NCBI GenBank assembly: GCA_964581165.1
Contig: CAZOMM010000045.1
Span: 1-16,141 of the forward strand
DNA: 16,141 bases
Source: CAZPAN01 sp964581165
GTDB lineage: Bacteria; Actinomycetota; Coriobacteriia; Coriobacteriales; CADBOM01
Direction of reading: 5' to 3'
The notes below the pieces were generated by a model that did no database searches, was not told the origin of the DNA, and saw only the letters and a list, made by a program, of their open reading frames with translations. Position 1 is the first letter of the stretch, and every line of letters starts with the position of its first letter. A program made the translations under genes and the position numbers. Positions 1 to 6,441 of this stretch are shown here, piece by piece.

Positions 1-45
1 TTGCTGTTGCTCAACTTGATGCTCATGGCTATTGTTTGACATCAT
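1..45 (-). CDS. 5' end of an unidentified gene, leaving the window
   Basis: Only about 15 codons are visible. On the minus strand a GGGAGG ribosome binding site (48-53) precedes two consecutive ATG codons (45-43 and 42-40). The second has the better spacing, 5 nt against 2 nt, so the protein probably starts MSNNSHEHQVEQQQ. The visible residues are hydrophilic and rich in Q, H and N, so there is no sign of a signal peptide. The frame stays open to the window edge. The gene would be divergent from the glycosyltransferase gene at 469. Its function cannot be judged. The case rests on the ribosome binding site and open frame alone. Confidence 0.45.
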   Translation of the reverse strand, partial: MMSNNSHEHQVEQQQ

Positions 46-53
46 TGCCTCCC

Positions 54-462
54 ATCTAAGCAAACACTTCGCATATAAGAGGATGACGCAAACTTCTAAA
101 CAAACGCAGGTAGCTTTCCAAGGTGAATTTAGCCCTCCACCGGCAAAAACGCTTACCCAATACAAGACTAACTACAGAACTCAAACCTAAACTAAATCCA
201 AACCAAATCCAAACGCGCAGCTCACAGGCGCAAAATCTTGAGCCTCGAAGCAAAGTGGCCCAGCTCAGATTAGCCTCAGACTAGCGCGCTAAATTTGTCT
301 ACCGATGCCCGCCGTCGTATGACAAGCACTATCCTACGATCTAGGAGGAAGGCTGCCTAAAAAAGATTGGTATTATCATTCGGAAAGGCATGAGATTAAA
401 AAGGTGGACCTACACCAACAGGAGGGGCAGATTGTTCGACATGACTGACCGCGAGAAAGGTT
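54..462. other. Intergenic region, no convincing gene
   Basis: About 400 bases between two divergent starts. No frame has both a good ribosome binding site and protein-like composition. It holds two imperfect 11-bp tandem duplications (193-203/204-214 and 263-273/274-284) and a 10-bp palindrome TAGCGCGCTA (282-291). A purine-rich AGGAGGAAGG tract at 343-352 has no ATG, GTG or TTG at usable spacing. A 33-codon frame at 390-491 overlaps the glycosyltransferase start but lacks proper ribosome binding site spacing. Promoters for both flanking genes should lie here, but I could not place one with confidence. Confidence 0.5.
193..214. repeat. 11-bp tandem duplication
   Basis: Two copies of an (t/c)aaatccaaac unit lie back to back (193-203 and 204-214) with one difference. 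They are preceded by a related aaacctaaac stretch. This is one of many short tandem duplications in the spacers of this window. Confidence 0.6.
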
Positions 463-468
463 TTGGCT

Positions 469-2289
469 ATGCAGAATTTTGTCTTGAGTAACATCGTCCT
501 TAATGTGCCATTTGATGAGGACACTCTTTCTTTGTGTTTTCGCACAGACGGGACATGGTCTCTAGATGAAATCGGTGCGCTAAGGTTTTCGGGCACAGTC
601 GATTTTCTGACGTACTTTAATGCTCTATCACTGCGTAAATGGCATCAATATACATGTGTGCAAGATATCAGACTCCAAATCAAACTGGAAAGCAGCGATG
701 AGGTATTTATTGGATGGCATTCAGTTGCCGACAAAGGATCTGTGAGCCTTTTGGCACAGCCGCAACTCTGCACGCCCAATGATGATGGCATCGTGGATGT
801 TCCCGTTCCTAGCTCCGATGCAGCCCTGCTTGGTTTTTTTCTTGATACCAATGGTTCATGTCGATTATTGCATGCATCGTTTTATGCCATAGTTCCCGAC
901 GAGCATATCCGTCATGTTGAACTGGCAGTGTGTACTACAACATTTCGAAAAGAGGCCTACATCGAGGCCAATATTCAGGCGATTAAACAAGAGGTGCTGG
1001 CTTCAAACGACGCGCTTGCTTCCCATTTTCGCATGTTTGTTGTTGACAATGGGCGCACGCTCGATGTAGAGGCGCTCTCATGCCCAGGCATCACCATAAT
1101 TCCAAATGCAAATGTAGGCGGATCGGGCGGCTTTGCACGCGGCATGCTGGAAGCTTTGGATTATCCGACAGAACTAACACATGTGCTTCTGATGGACGAC
1201 GACGTTAAGATGTCGCCAGAAAGCTTCAAGCGCATCTTTGCACTACTCTCACTAGCACGCGACACCTATGCCGATGCCTTTGTCGAAGGGGCAATGCTAA
1301 AGATGGAGGAGCCGACCGTTCTGTTTGAGGATGTAGCTTATGTCAACAAAACGGGCGTGTATCAAAAAATTAAACCCGACCTCCATGTAGACAGGGTGCG
1401 CGACCTTGTGCGCAGTGAAACCGAAAATGTGGAGGTAAACAATGCTTATGGAGCCTGGTGGCTCTGCTGTATTCCGCTTGCGGTAGTTCGCCAACGCGGA
1501 CTACCATTGCCGCTATTCGTTCGCTGTGACGATGTCGAGTTTGGCTTACGAAACCAACCTACAATCATGTCGATGAACGGTGTGTGCGTGTGGCACGAGG
1601 GCTTTAACGATCGCTTTCGCCCTTCGGTAGACTGTTATCACTACGTGCGCAATTTCCTTATCATGAGTGCTGTTGATGGCGTGGTAAACGAGCGGCTCTT
1701 TCTTGCTCGCACCGAACGCAAGCTGCGACTATACCTCCGCATGATGAATTACGGAGCGGTTGAGCTTTTGCTTGACGGCTGGGAAGACTATCTGCGTGGC
1801 CCTGCATATCTAAAGCAGGCAAACGGTGAAGAGATTATGAAAGAGAAGGCTGCTAAAAATGAGCGCCTAGTGCCAGTTGCAGAACTCGACCAGCGATTAG
1901 TGGCGGAGCTTCCTATCGATGAAGAGGTTATCAGCCCCGATTGGGTCTCGTCTAGGCTGCTAGGGCTTTGGCGAACACTACCCTACGACCGACATTTTCT
2001 TCCCGATTCTCTCCTCCGATCTAAACCTGCCGCTATCTGTGTAAGTGGCTGTGCAAAACCTTCGCTTGCAACAGTTGCCTGCACAACACTTGTTGCACTT
2101 GATCGCACAGCCGAAAATGGCATCGTACGCACAATGGATCGTGATAGATATCGCACAATCAAAAAGCGTTGGAAGCACATCAAGCAAGATCATAAAAAAC
2201 GCGGTGCGCAGGTGGCAGCCGAATGGCGTGCTGCAAAAGAAGAGCTCACAAGCACAGCGTTCTGGCGTGATTACTTGGAGAAGCGCTGA
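469..2289 (+). CDS. GlfT2-like galactofuranosyltransferase (GT2 family)
   Basis: This predicted cytoplasmic or membrane-associated GT-A glycosyltransferase transfers galactofuranose from UDP-Galf to a growing cell-surface galactan. Start: I prefer the ATG at 469, which has GAGAAAGG 8 nt upstream. An in-frame TTG at 463 sits too close to it. The protein is 606 residues, near the 637 of mycobacterial GlfT2. From the N terminus it has a beta-rich domain (to about 145), then the GT-A core with NVGGSGGFARGM (about 215-226), the metal-binding DDD (243-245), an aromatic AWW (329-331), a CDDVEFGLR segment whose Asp pair matches the GlfT2 catalytic-base region (354-355), and WHE (375-377). A charged helical C-terminal domain follows. 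The order and motifs match GlfT2 closely, but substrate is inferred from family. No glf (UDP-galactopyranose mutase) gene is visible. It is the only complete plus-strand gene in the left 14 kb and converges on rnhB. Confidence 0.85.
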   Translation: MQNFVLSNIVLNVPFDEDTLSLCFRTDGTWSLDEIGALRFSGTVDFLTYFNALSLRKWHQYTCVQDIRLQIKLESSDEVFIGWHSVADKGSVSLLAQPQLCTPNDDGIVDVPVPSSDAALLGFFLDTNGSCRLLHASFYAIVPDEHIRHVELAVCTTTFRKEAYIEANIQAIKQEVLASNDALASHFRMFVVDNGRTLDVEALSCPGITIIPNANVGGSGGFARGMLEALDYPTELTHVLLMDDDVKMSPESFKRIFALLSLARDTYADAFVEGAMLKMEEPTVLFEDVAYVNKTGVYQKIKPDLHVDRVRDLVRSETENVEVNNAYGAWWLCCIPLAVVRQRGLPLPLFVRCDDVEFGLRNQPTIMSMNGVCVWHEGFNDRFRPSVDCYHYVRNFLIMSAVDGVVNERLFLARTERKLRLYLRMMNYGAVELLLDGWEDYLRGPAYLKQANGEEIMKEKAAKNERLVPVAELDQRLVAELPIDEEVISPDWVSSRLLGLWRTLPYDRHFLPDSLLRSKPAAICVSGCAKPSLATVACTTLVALDRTAENGIVRTMDRDRYRTIKKRWKHIKQDHKKRGAQVAAEWRAAKEELTSTAFWRDYLEKR

Positions 2290-2301
2290 GAGAAGCGCTG
2301 A
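2278..2301. repeat. 12-bp tandem duplication over a stop codon
   Basis: GAGAAGCGCTGA occurs twice in direct succession (2278-2289 and 2290-2301). The first copy carries the last codons and TGA of the glycosyltransferase gene. AGCGCT is itself palindromic, so the two copies (2282-2287 and 2294-2299) can pair as a 6-bp stem with a 6-nt loop. No T-tract follows, so calling it a terminator is not justified. It fills most of the 28-bp convergent spacer with rnhB. Confidence 0.85.
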
Positions 2302-2317
2302 GAATTCGCTTTAAGTC

Positions 2318-3094
2318 TTAGAACAACGATTCCTGAAGAAAACTAGTGCAAAAAGTTTGGCGATGAAAGTCACTGAGTCCATGACGCTTGATCGCATCGA
2401 CATGCTCGGCAGAAGCATAGCCTTTGTTAGAAGCAAAGTCATAGCCTGGATAGCTAGCATCTGCCTTGATCATTAGTGAATCTCTAGAAACTTTAGCCAC
2501 GATAGAAGCAGCAGCAATGCAAGCTACCTTGGAATCGCCCTTAACGATGCACTGCTCATTTGGGTGAACATGAACAGGATTTCCATCGATCAAGACGAGA
2601 TCCACATCAATCCCAAGAGCGTCGATGGCATCGGACATAGCCTTACGTATGCTTGTAGACATCCCCAAAAGGTCGATCTGGGCTGGCTCAATATTTGAAA
2701 TTCCTATGGCAATGGCCCTAGAACGAATCTCTACATCCAGCTCTTCGCGCTTGGCAGCACTTAGTTTTTTGGAATCATTAAGACCCTCTATGATCGGTTT
2801 ATTTGGAAGAACCACAGCAGCCACAGTAAGAGGGCCAGCAACAGCCCCTCTGCCCACCTCATCGACCCCAGCTATAACCGTCCCTTCTTTGGATTCGCGC
2901 ATAATTGAGTACATTTCTTCGACACGACTATGCTCGGCTTCTTGGAAATCGAGTCTTTTGTGAGCAGCTGCAAAAGCCCGCTTAAGACCGGCTCTAGGAT
3001 CATCAGCATACTCTAGTTCGAGCCTCTCTAACTCCTTGCGATCAGCTATCTTTAGCCGGTCTACAATCTCTCGAACGTTTTTGGTGTGCGCCAT
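2318..3094 (-). CDS. rnhB: Ribonuclease HII
   Basis: This enzyme removes ribonucleotides misincorporated into DNA and degrades RNA of RNA-DNA hybrids in the cytoplasm. The 258-residue protein has an N-terminal helical extension of about 70 residues, as in the roughly 255-residue Bacillus type. The catalytic domain then shows GVDEVGRG (D78, E79), LNDSKKL (105-111), IDGN (D170), and KGDSK (D187) running into AAASIVAKVSRD. These supply the metal-binding acidic tetrad D78, E79, D170, D187. It ends with the family's GYASAEH and DFHRQTF segments. The ATG at 3094 has AGGGG 7 nt upstream. Its neighbour rplS lies upstream on the same strand, a common pairing, but two terminator-like hairpins separate them, so co-transcription is doubtful. 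The gene looks intact. Confidence 0.95.
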   Translation of the reverse strand: MAHTKNVREIVDRLKIADRKELERLELEYADDPRAGLKRAFAAAHKRLDFQEAEHSRVEEMYSIMRESKEGTVIAGVDEVGRGAVAGPLTVAAVVLPNKPIIEGLNDSKKLSAAKREELDVEIRSRAIAIGISNIEPAQIDLLGMSTSIRKAMSDAIDALGIDVDLVLIDGNPVHVHPNEQCIVKGDSKVACIAAASIVAKVSRDSLMIKADASYPGYDFASNKGYASAEHVDAIKRHGLSDFHRQTFCTSFLQESLF

Positions 3095-3133
3095 TGCTAG
3101 CCCCTATGCCTAGATTGGCCAACTAGATCGGTC

Positions 3134-3214
3134 AAAAAATCAGCTCTATGTTAAACCAGAATTGATACCATCACTGGATAGCTGCGCGCAATACGCGCTG
3201 GACTTAACATAGAG
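3134..3214 (-). terminator. Branched hairpin with T6 tract, terminator or leader RNA
   Basis: Perfect 11-bp arms CTCTATGTTAA / TTAACATAGAG (3204-3214 and 3144-3154) enclose 49 nt. Read on the minus strand, the enclosed RNA can add CCAG/CTGG inside the outer stem, a CGCG-TATTG-CGCG hairpin and a weak TATC/GGTA hairpin, giving a three-way-junction shape. T6 follows at 3139-3134, four nt after the stem. It starts directly after the T-rich tail of the rplS terminator and ends 40 bp before rnhB. It may be a second terminator, an rnhB leader or a small RNA. I do not recognise a known RNA family. Confidence 0.5.
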
Positions 3215-3255
3215 AAAATCAAACGACCCAGCCTCACCGCACAGAGCCTGGGTCG
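3215..3255 (-). terminator. Probable rplS terminator
   Basis: An 8-bp perfect stem CGACCCAG/CTGGGTCG (3248-3255 with 3224-3231) has a 16-nt loop. It is followed on the minus strand by the T-rich tail TTTGATTTTC. It lies about 80 bp beyond the rplS stop codon and so fits an intrinsic terminator of that gene. The tail is interrupted, so it may be leaky. Confidence 0.6.
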
Positions 3256-3332
3256 CAAGATAATTCAAACAACAATTGGGAAGATCATCGGGATCGTCGG
3301 AGCGAATCCCCAAATTTGGAATCCTACAAAAT

Positions 3333-3677
3333 TTAGAATCCCTTTTCGCGAAGACGGGTGGCCTTACCAACCCTGTCACGCAGATAGTAGAGCTTGGCGC
3401 GGCGAACACGACCATGGCGCATAACCTCGATCTTATCGATCTTGGGTGAATGCAGTGGAAAAGTTCTCTCAACGCCTACAGAAAAGGAGATCTTTCTAAC
3501 AGTGAAGGTCTCACGACTCATACCACCAGACATGCGAATAACATCGCCCTGGAAAACCTGGATCCTTTCGCGGTTGCCCTCGGTGATCCTGTAATGAACC
3601 TTAACATTATCTCCAACCTGCACTGTAGGCAGATCTTCACGCATCTGTTGCTGCTCTATCGCACGGATAATATCCAT
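3333..3677 (-). CDS. rplS: 50S ribosomal protein L19
   Basis: L19 sits at the 30S-50S interface of the ribosome. The sequence matches the family along its length: MDIIRAIEQQQMREDLP at the N terminus, the SH3-like core with GDNVKVHYRITEG and FQGDVI, then FTVRKIS, GVERTFPLHSP and the C-terminal RRAKLYYLRDRVGKATR. Start: I choose the ATG at 3677, giving 114 residues, the usual length. It has AGGA 9 nt upstream and aligns with the E. coli L19 start. An in-frame ATG at 3686 directly abuts that AGGA and would add only MVE. The frequent neighbours trmD and rimM are absent. The gene has its own promoter and terminator candidates, so it is probably monocistronic. Confidence 0.96.
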   Translation of the reverse strand: MDIIRAIEQQQMREDLPTVQVGDNVKVHYRITEGNRERIQVFQGDVIRMSGGMSRETFTVRKISFSVGVERTFPLHSPKIDKIEVMRHGRVRRAKLYYLRDRVGKATRLREKGF

Positions 3678-3717
3678 CTCAACCATTCCTGTTCTGCTAT
3701 CTCAGCACCTTAGGCGC

Positions 3718-3754
3718 AAAAATGACAAGCAATCGGATAGTATAGCCGATTGCT
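3718..3754 (-). terminator. Terminator of the queH-queA-tgt unit
   Basis: On the minus strand a perfect 9-bp stem AGCAATCGG/CCGATTGCT (3754-3746 with 3736-3728) closes a 9-nt loop. TGTCA and then T5 follow (3722-3718). It lies about 140 bp after the tgt stop and 41 bp before the rplS start. The loop carries a promoter -10 element, described separately. Confidence 0.65.
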
Positions 3755-3768
3755 CGACAGGCATTCAA
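3739..3768 (-). promoter_or_regulatory. Probable rplS promoter within the terminator hairpin
   Basis: On the minus strand TTGAAT (3768-3763, 4 of 6 to the sigma-70-type -35) and TATACT (3744-3739, 5 of 6 to the -10) are separated by 18 bp. Transcription would start near 3732, inside the 3' arm of the tgt terminator hairpin, leaving a leader of about 55 nt. A transcript starting there lacks the 5' arm and so would escape the terminator. Confidence 0.55.
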
Positions 3769-3790
3769 AATCCATCAGATTACGACCGCG

Positions 3791-3814
3791 ACCGGCAAAG
3801 CAACCGGCAAAGCA
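3791..3814. repeat. 12-bp tandem duplication
   Basis: ACCGGCAAAGCA is repeated exactly twice in the spacer between tgt and rplS. The rest of that spacer (3769-3892) holds no recognisable gene. Confidence 0.8.
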
Positions 3815-3892
3815 ACTACAACCCCTGCAACCGCGCAACTACACGTAACCGCAATCGATGATGTGACCACAGTGTCGACTGGCGATAAAACC

Positions 3893-5047
3893 CTAATAGT
3901 CGTTGGCGGCGGGGGAAGCCATCCAAGAATCTAAAAACTCCGTGTAATCGCCTGCTTCTATGGCGAGTCTTGCCTTGCTCATTAGGTCTATTAGATAGAA
4001 GAGATTGTGGTAGGTAAGCAGGATCGACCCCAGCATCTCTTTGGCTTTAATCAAATGATGCAAATAGGCCCGAGAATATCCGCGACACACCTTGCAGCTG
4101 CACTGCGAATCGAGCGGAGTAAAGTCGGTGCCAAATCTAGCATTGCGAAGATTTAATCTGCCTTCGCTAGAAAAAGCTGTGCCCATACGACCTGTTCTAG
4201 TTGGAAGCACGCAGTCGAACAGATCTACACCCATCCCAATAGCCCTAATCAGCGTTGTTGGATTGCCAACCCCCATCAAATATCTAGGTCGATCCGCAGG
4301 AAGAGCAGAAGTAACCTTGGGAAGCGTTTCGAACATAACTTCGTGAGGCTCTCCTACAGAATAGCCTCCAATACCAAAACCTGGATGTCTGCCGTACTCC
4401 GATTCCAGCTCCAATAATCTTTGCGCCGATTCAAGGCGTAAATCAAGATGCAAGCCTCCTTGCACAATTGGAAACAGGGCTTGGGTCTCCAAGTGCTCAA
4501 GGTGGGCCTGAACACACATCTCGGCCCATCTTGCAGATAACTCCATTGCTGCTGCTACCTCATCGCGATCGAGGTCTATCGAGGCACATTGATCGAGCTG
4601 CATGATGATGTCCGCCCCAAGATTGTGTTGAATCTCCATATTAGAAGCGGGAGTCCAGCGATGCTTGGAGCCATCAATTATCGATCTAAACGAAAGTCCA
4701 TCCTTGTCGAGCTTAAGTGTGTCTTGAAGTGAGAAAACCTGAAACCCACCAGAATCGGTAAGTATAGGCCTGTCCCAATTCATAAATTTATGCAGACCCC
4801 CAGCGTGACTAATGAGTTGGGAACCAGGACGTAAATAAAGATGATAGGTATTCGACAGAATGACTTGAGCTTGCAGCTCGTGTAGTTCGTCAACCGTAAT
4901 GCCTTTGACTGTAGCCTTGGTTCCTACCGGCATAAAGCAAGGTGTCTCGATATTTCCATGCGGAGTAGAAAAGCGAGCTCGCCTTGCCTGGAAGGGCCTT
5001 TTTTCAGACCCCCTATCTGTGGTAATTAGCTCAAACTCAAATGGCAT
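3893..5047 (-). CDS. tgt: tRNA-guanine transglycosylase
   Basis: Tgt exchanges guanine 34 of GUN-anticodon tRNAs for the queuosine precursor preQ1. The 384-residue TIM-barrel protein has DSGGFQVFS (98-106, D98), VQGG (195-198), GFGIGGYSVGE (223-233), and FDCVLPTRTGR (277-287) with the presumed nucleophile D278. Zinc ligands C316, C318 and C321 with H347 match the spacing of the Zymomonas enzyme. All key residues are present. The ATG at 5047 has AGGGG 6 nt upstream. It follows queA in the same orientation across a spacer that contains an 11-bp tandem repeat and a 100-N gap. With QueA and QueH it forms a queuosine module in which Tgt acts first though its gene comes last. A terminator stands downstream at 3718-3754. 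Confidence 0.97.
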   Translation of the reverse strand: MPFEFELITTDRGSEKRPFQARRARFSTPHGNIETPCFMPVGTKATVKGITVDELHELQAQVILSNTYHLYLRPGSQLISHAGGLHKFMNWDRPILTDSGGFQVFSLQDTLKLDKDGLSFRSIIDGSKHRWTPASNMEIQHNLGADIIMQLDQCASIDLDRDEVAAAMELSARWAEMCVQAHLEHLETQALFPIVQGGLHLDLRLESAQRLLELESEYGRHPGFGIGGYSVGEPHEVMFETLPKVTSALPADRPRYLMGVGNPTTLIRAIGMGVDLFDCVLPTRTGRMGTAFSSEGRLNLRNARFGTDFTPLDSQCSCKVCRGYSRAYLHHLIKAKEMLGSILLTYHNLFYLIDLMSKARLAIEAGDYTEFLDSWMASPAANDY

Positions 5048-5087
5048 GTATATCCCCTGGTGACTCTGACGACCTTGGCGGCCTTGG

Positions 5088-5120
5088 CGACAGCTAAACG
5101 ACAGCTAAACGACAGCTAAA
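5088..5120. repeat. Three 11-bp tandem repeats at a gap edge
   Basis: CGACAGCTAAA occurs three times without mismatch (5088-5098, 5099-5109, 5110-5120) and runs straight into the N gap. Two near-identical 9-bp units CCTTGGCG(G/A) sit just before it (about 5073-5090). The copy number in the genome may be higher than shown, since the array may be what broke the assembly. Confidence 0.85.
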
Positions 5121-5220
5121 NNNNNNNNNNNNNNNNNNNNNNNNNNNNNNNNNNNNNNNNNNNNNNNNNNNNNNNNNNNNNNNNNNNNNNNNNNNNNNNN
5201 NNNNNNNNNNNNNNNNNNNN
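5121..5220. other. Assembly gap (100 N)
   Basis: Exactly 100 N, as are the other two gaps, which suggests a placeholder of unknown true size. It hides the last codons and stop of queA and part of the queA-tgt spacer. Confidence 0.95.
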
Positions 5221-6441
5221 TATTAGCATTGCATCGCCAAACGACAGCATGCGGTATCGCAGCTTAACTGCCTCGGCATACGCATTCAAAATATTTTCTC
5301 TTCCTGCAAAAGCGCTTACAAGCATCATTAATGTTGAGCGCGGCACATGAAAGTTGCTTATCAGAGCATCTGCTGCATGAAACTCGTATCCCGGCAAGAT
5401 AAATAGCGAGGTAGACTCCCCGTTTCTTGCAGTAAGTTTTCCAGTGTCTGGATCCCACGCACTTTCAAGTGAACGCATTGTAGTTGTGCCTACAGCAATT
5501 ACACGATTACCAGATCGATGAGTACGCTCAATTGCATCGATTGTCTCCTGCGAAACATAAAAGACCTCAGAATGCATCTGGTGATCCTCGGCATGCTTGC
5601 TGGTGACAGCCCTAAATGTATCCATGCCAATCTCAAGCTCAACCGTGGCTATATTCACACCCATTTGTCTGAGATTGTTGAGCAGTTTCTCTGTAAAGTG
5701 CAAGCCTGCGGTTGGAGCAGCCGCAGAACTCTCCCTCTTGGAATAGACGGTTTGGTAGAGCTCGGGGTCTCCTCTATATGCATGTATGTATGGAGGTAGT
5801 GGTGCTCGTCCTATTAAATGAATTGCTTCGTCTAAGGTGTTTTTGTTGGTGCTTTTTATGATGATTTTTCTTGCGCCACGTGCCCCGCTGTCTAGCCAGT
5901 CTGCGATCTCAGCAATCATTACAGGAGTAGGGAGGCTGGCAGAATTATCGTTGCCTGTGGGCTCGCCTTTGCCGGCAGCATCATCGTTGCTGACAGCATC
6001 ATCGTTGCCGACAAGCCCGCAGTTGTTGACAGAATTATCGTTGTCTCTAGGCTCGTCCTTGCCAGCAGCGGCCTCGTCCTTGTCAGCAGCATAAAATTCC
6101 ACGACAGCTCCGGGCTTAAGACGTTTTCCTGGCCTCACCAGCCCCTCCCACTCAGCGCTTCCATCCCCAAAATCAGGACGTATTTGCTTGAGCAAAAGAA
6201 TCTCGGCTACACCACCGCTGTTAGCCTTGCGCCCTATAAGCCTAGCTGGCAACACCCTAGTTTCGTTAAGAACTAAAAGATCTCCAGGCCTTAAATACTC
6301 AACAATGTCCGAGAATATTCGGTTTTCAATCGAGCCATCTTTGCGCCCCAGCACCATAAGCCTGCATGCATCCCTAGGCTCCATTGGGGCTTGTGCGATA
6401 AGCTCCTCGGGAAGCTCGTAGTCAAAATCGTCAGTTAGCAT
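5221..6441 (-). CDS. queA: QueA, S-adenosylmethionine:tRNA ribosyltransferase-isomerase (3' end in gap)
   Basis: QueA transfers and isomerises the ribosyl group of SAM onto preQ1 in tRNA, giving epoxyqueuosine. Start: ATG at 6441 yields MLTDDFDYELPEELIAQAP, the family start, with AAGGA 8 nt upstream, and overlaps queH by 11 bp. Longer in-frame starts would only add queH-antisense-like residues. Family segments seen: PLPPYI (about 215-220), AAPTAGLHFT (241-250), GTTTMRSLES (318-327), NFHVPRSTLMMLVSAF (363-378), and SFGDAMLI at 400-407, just before the gap, so perhaps only some ten residues are missing. Odd: about 55 extra residues (119-173), Asp, Asn, Gly and Ala rich and internally repeated, interrupt the beta-barrel region after VVEF. 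The visible 407 residues exceed the usual 345-355. The reading frame is kept, so the enzyme may still work. Confidence 0.95.
5941..6069 (-). repeat. Nested repeats encoding the QueA insertion
   Basis: Two 39-bp imperfect copies (5941-5979 and 6031-6069) lie 90 bp apart and encode the related peptides AAGKGEPTGNDNS and AAGKDEPRDNDNS. Between them are two adjacent 18-bp units (5976-5993 and 5994-6011) differing at one base, encoding NDDAV/NDDAA-type hexapeptides. All spacings are multiples of three, so the frame of queA survives. Confidence 0.8.

Noticed and set aside
390..491. 33-codon plus-strand frame overlapping the glycosyltransferase start
   Set aside because: The GGAAAGG is only 1 nt from its ATG, the product is Arg/Lys rich without recognisable similarity, and it conflicts with a well-supported gene start.
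3095..3140. rnhB promoter from TTGACC
   Set aside because: The -35 match is good, but the hexamer 17 bp downstream (TAGGCA) is poor and would start transcription inside the ribosome binding site.
3146..3472. 108-codon minus-strand frame overlapping the 3' half of rplS
   Set aside because: It lies in another frame over rplS and then over two hairpins. It has no ribosome binding site or family resemblance.
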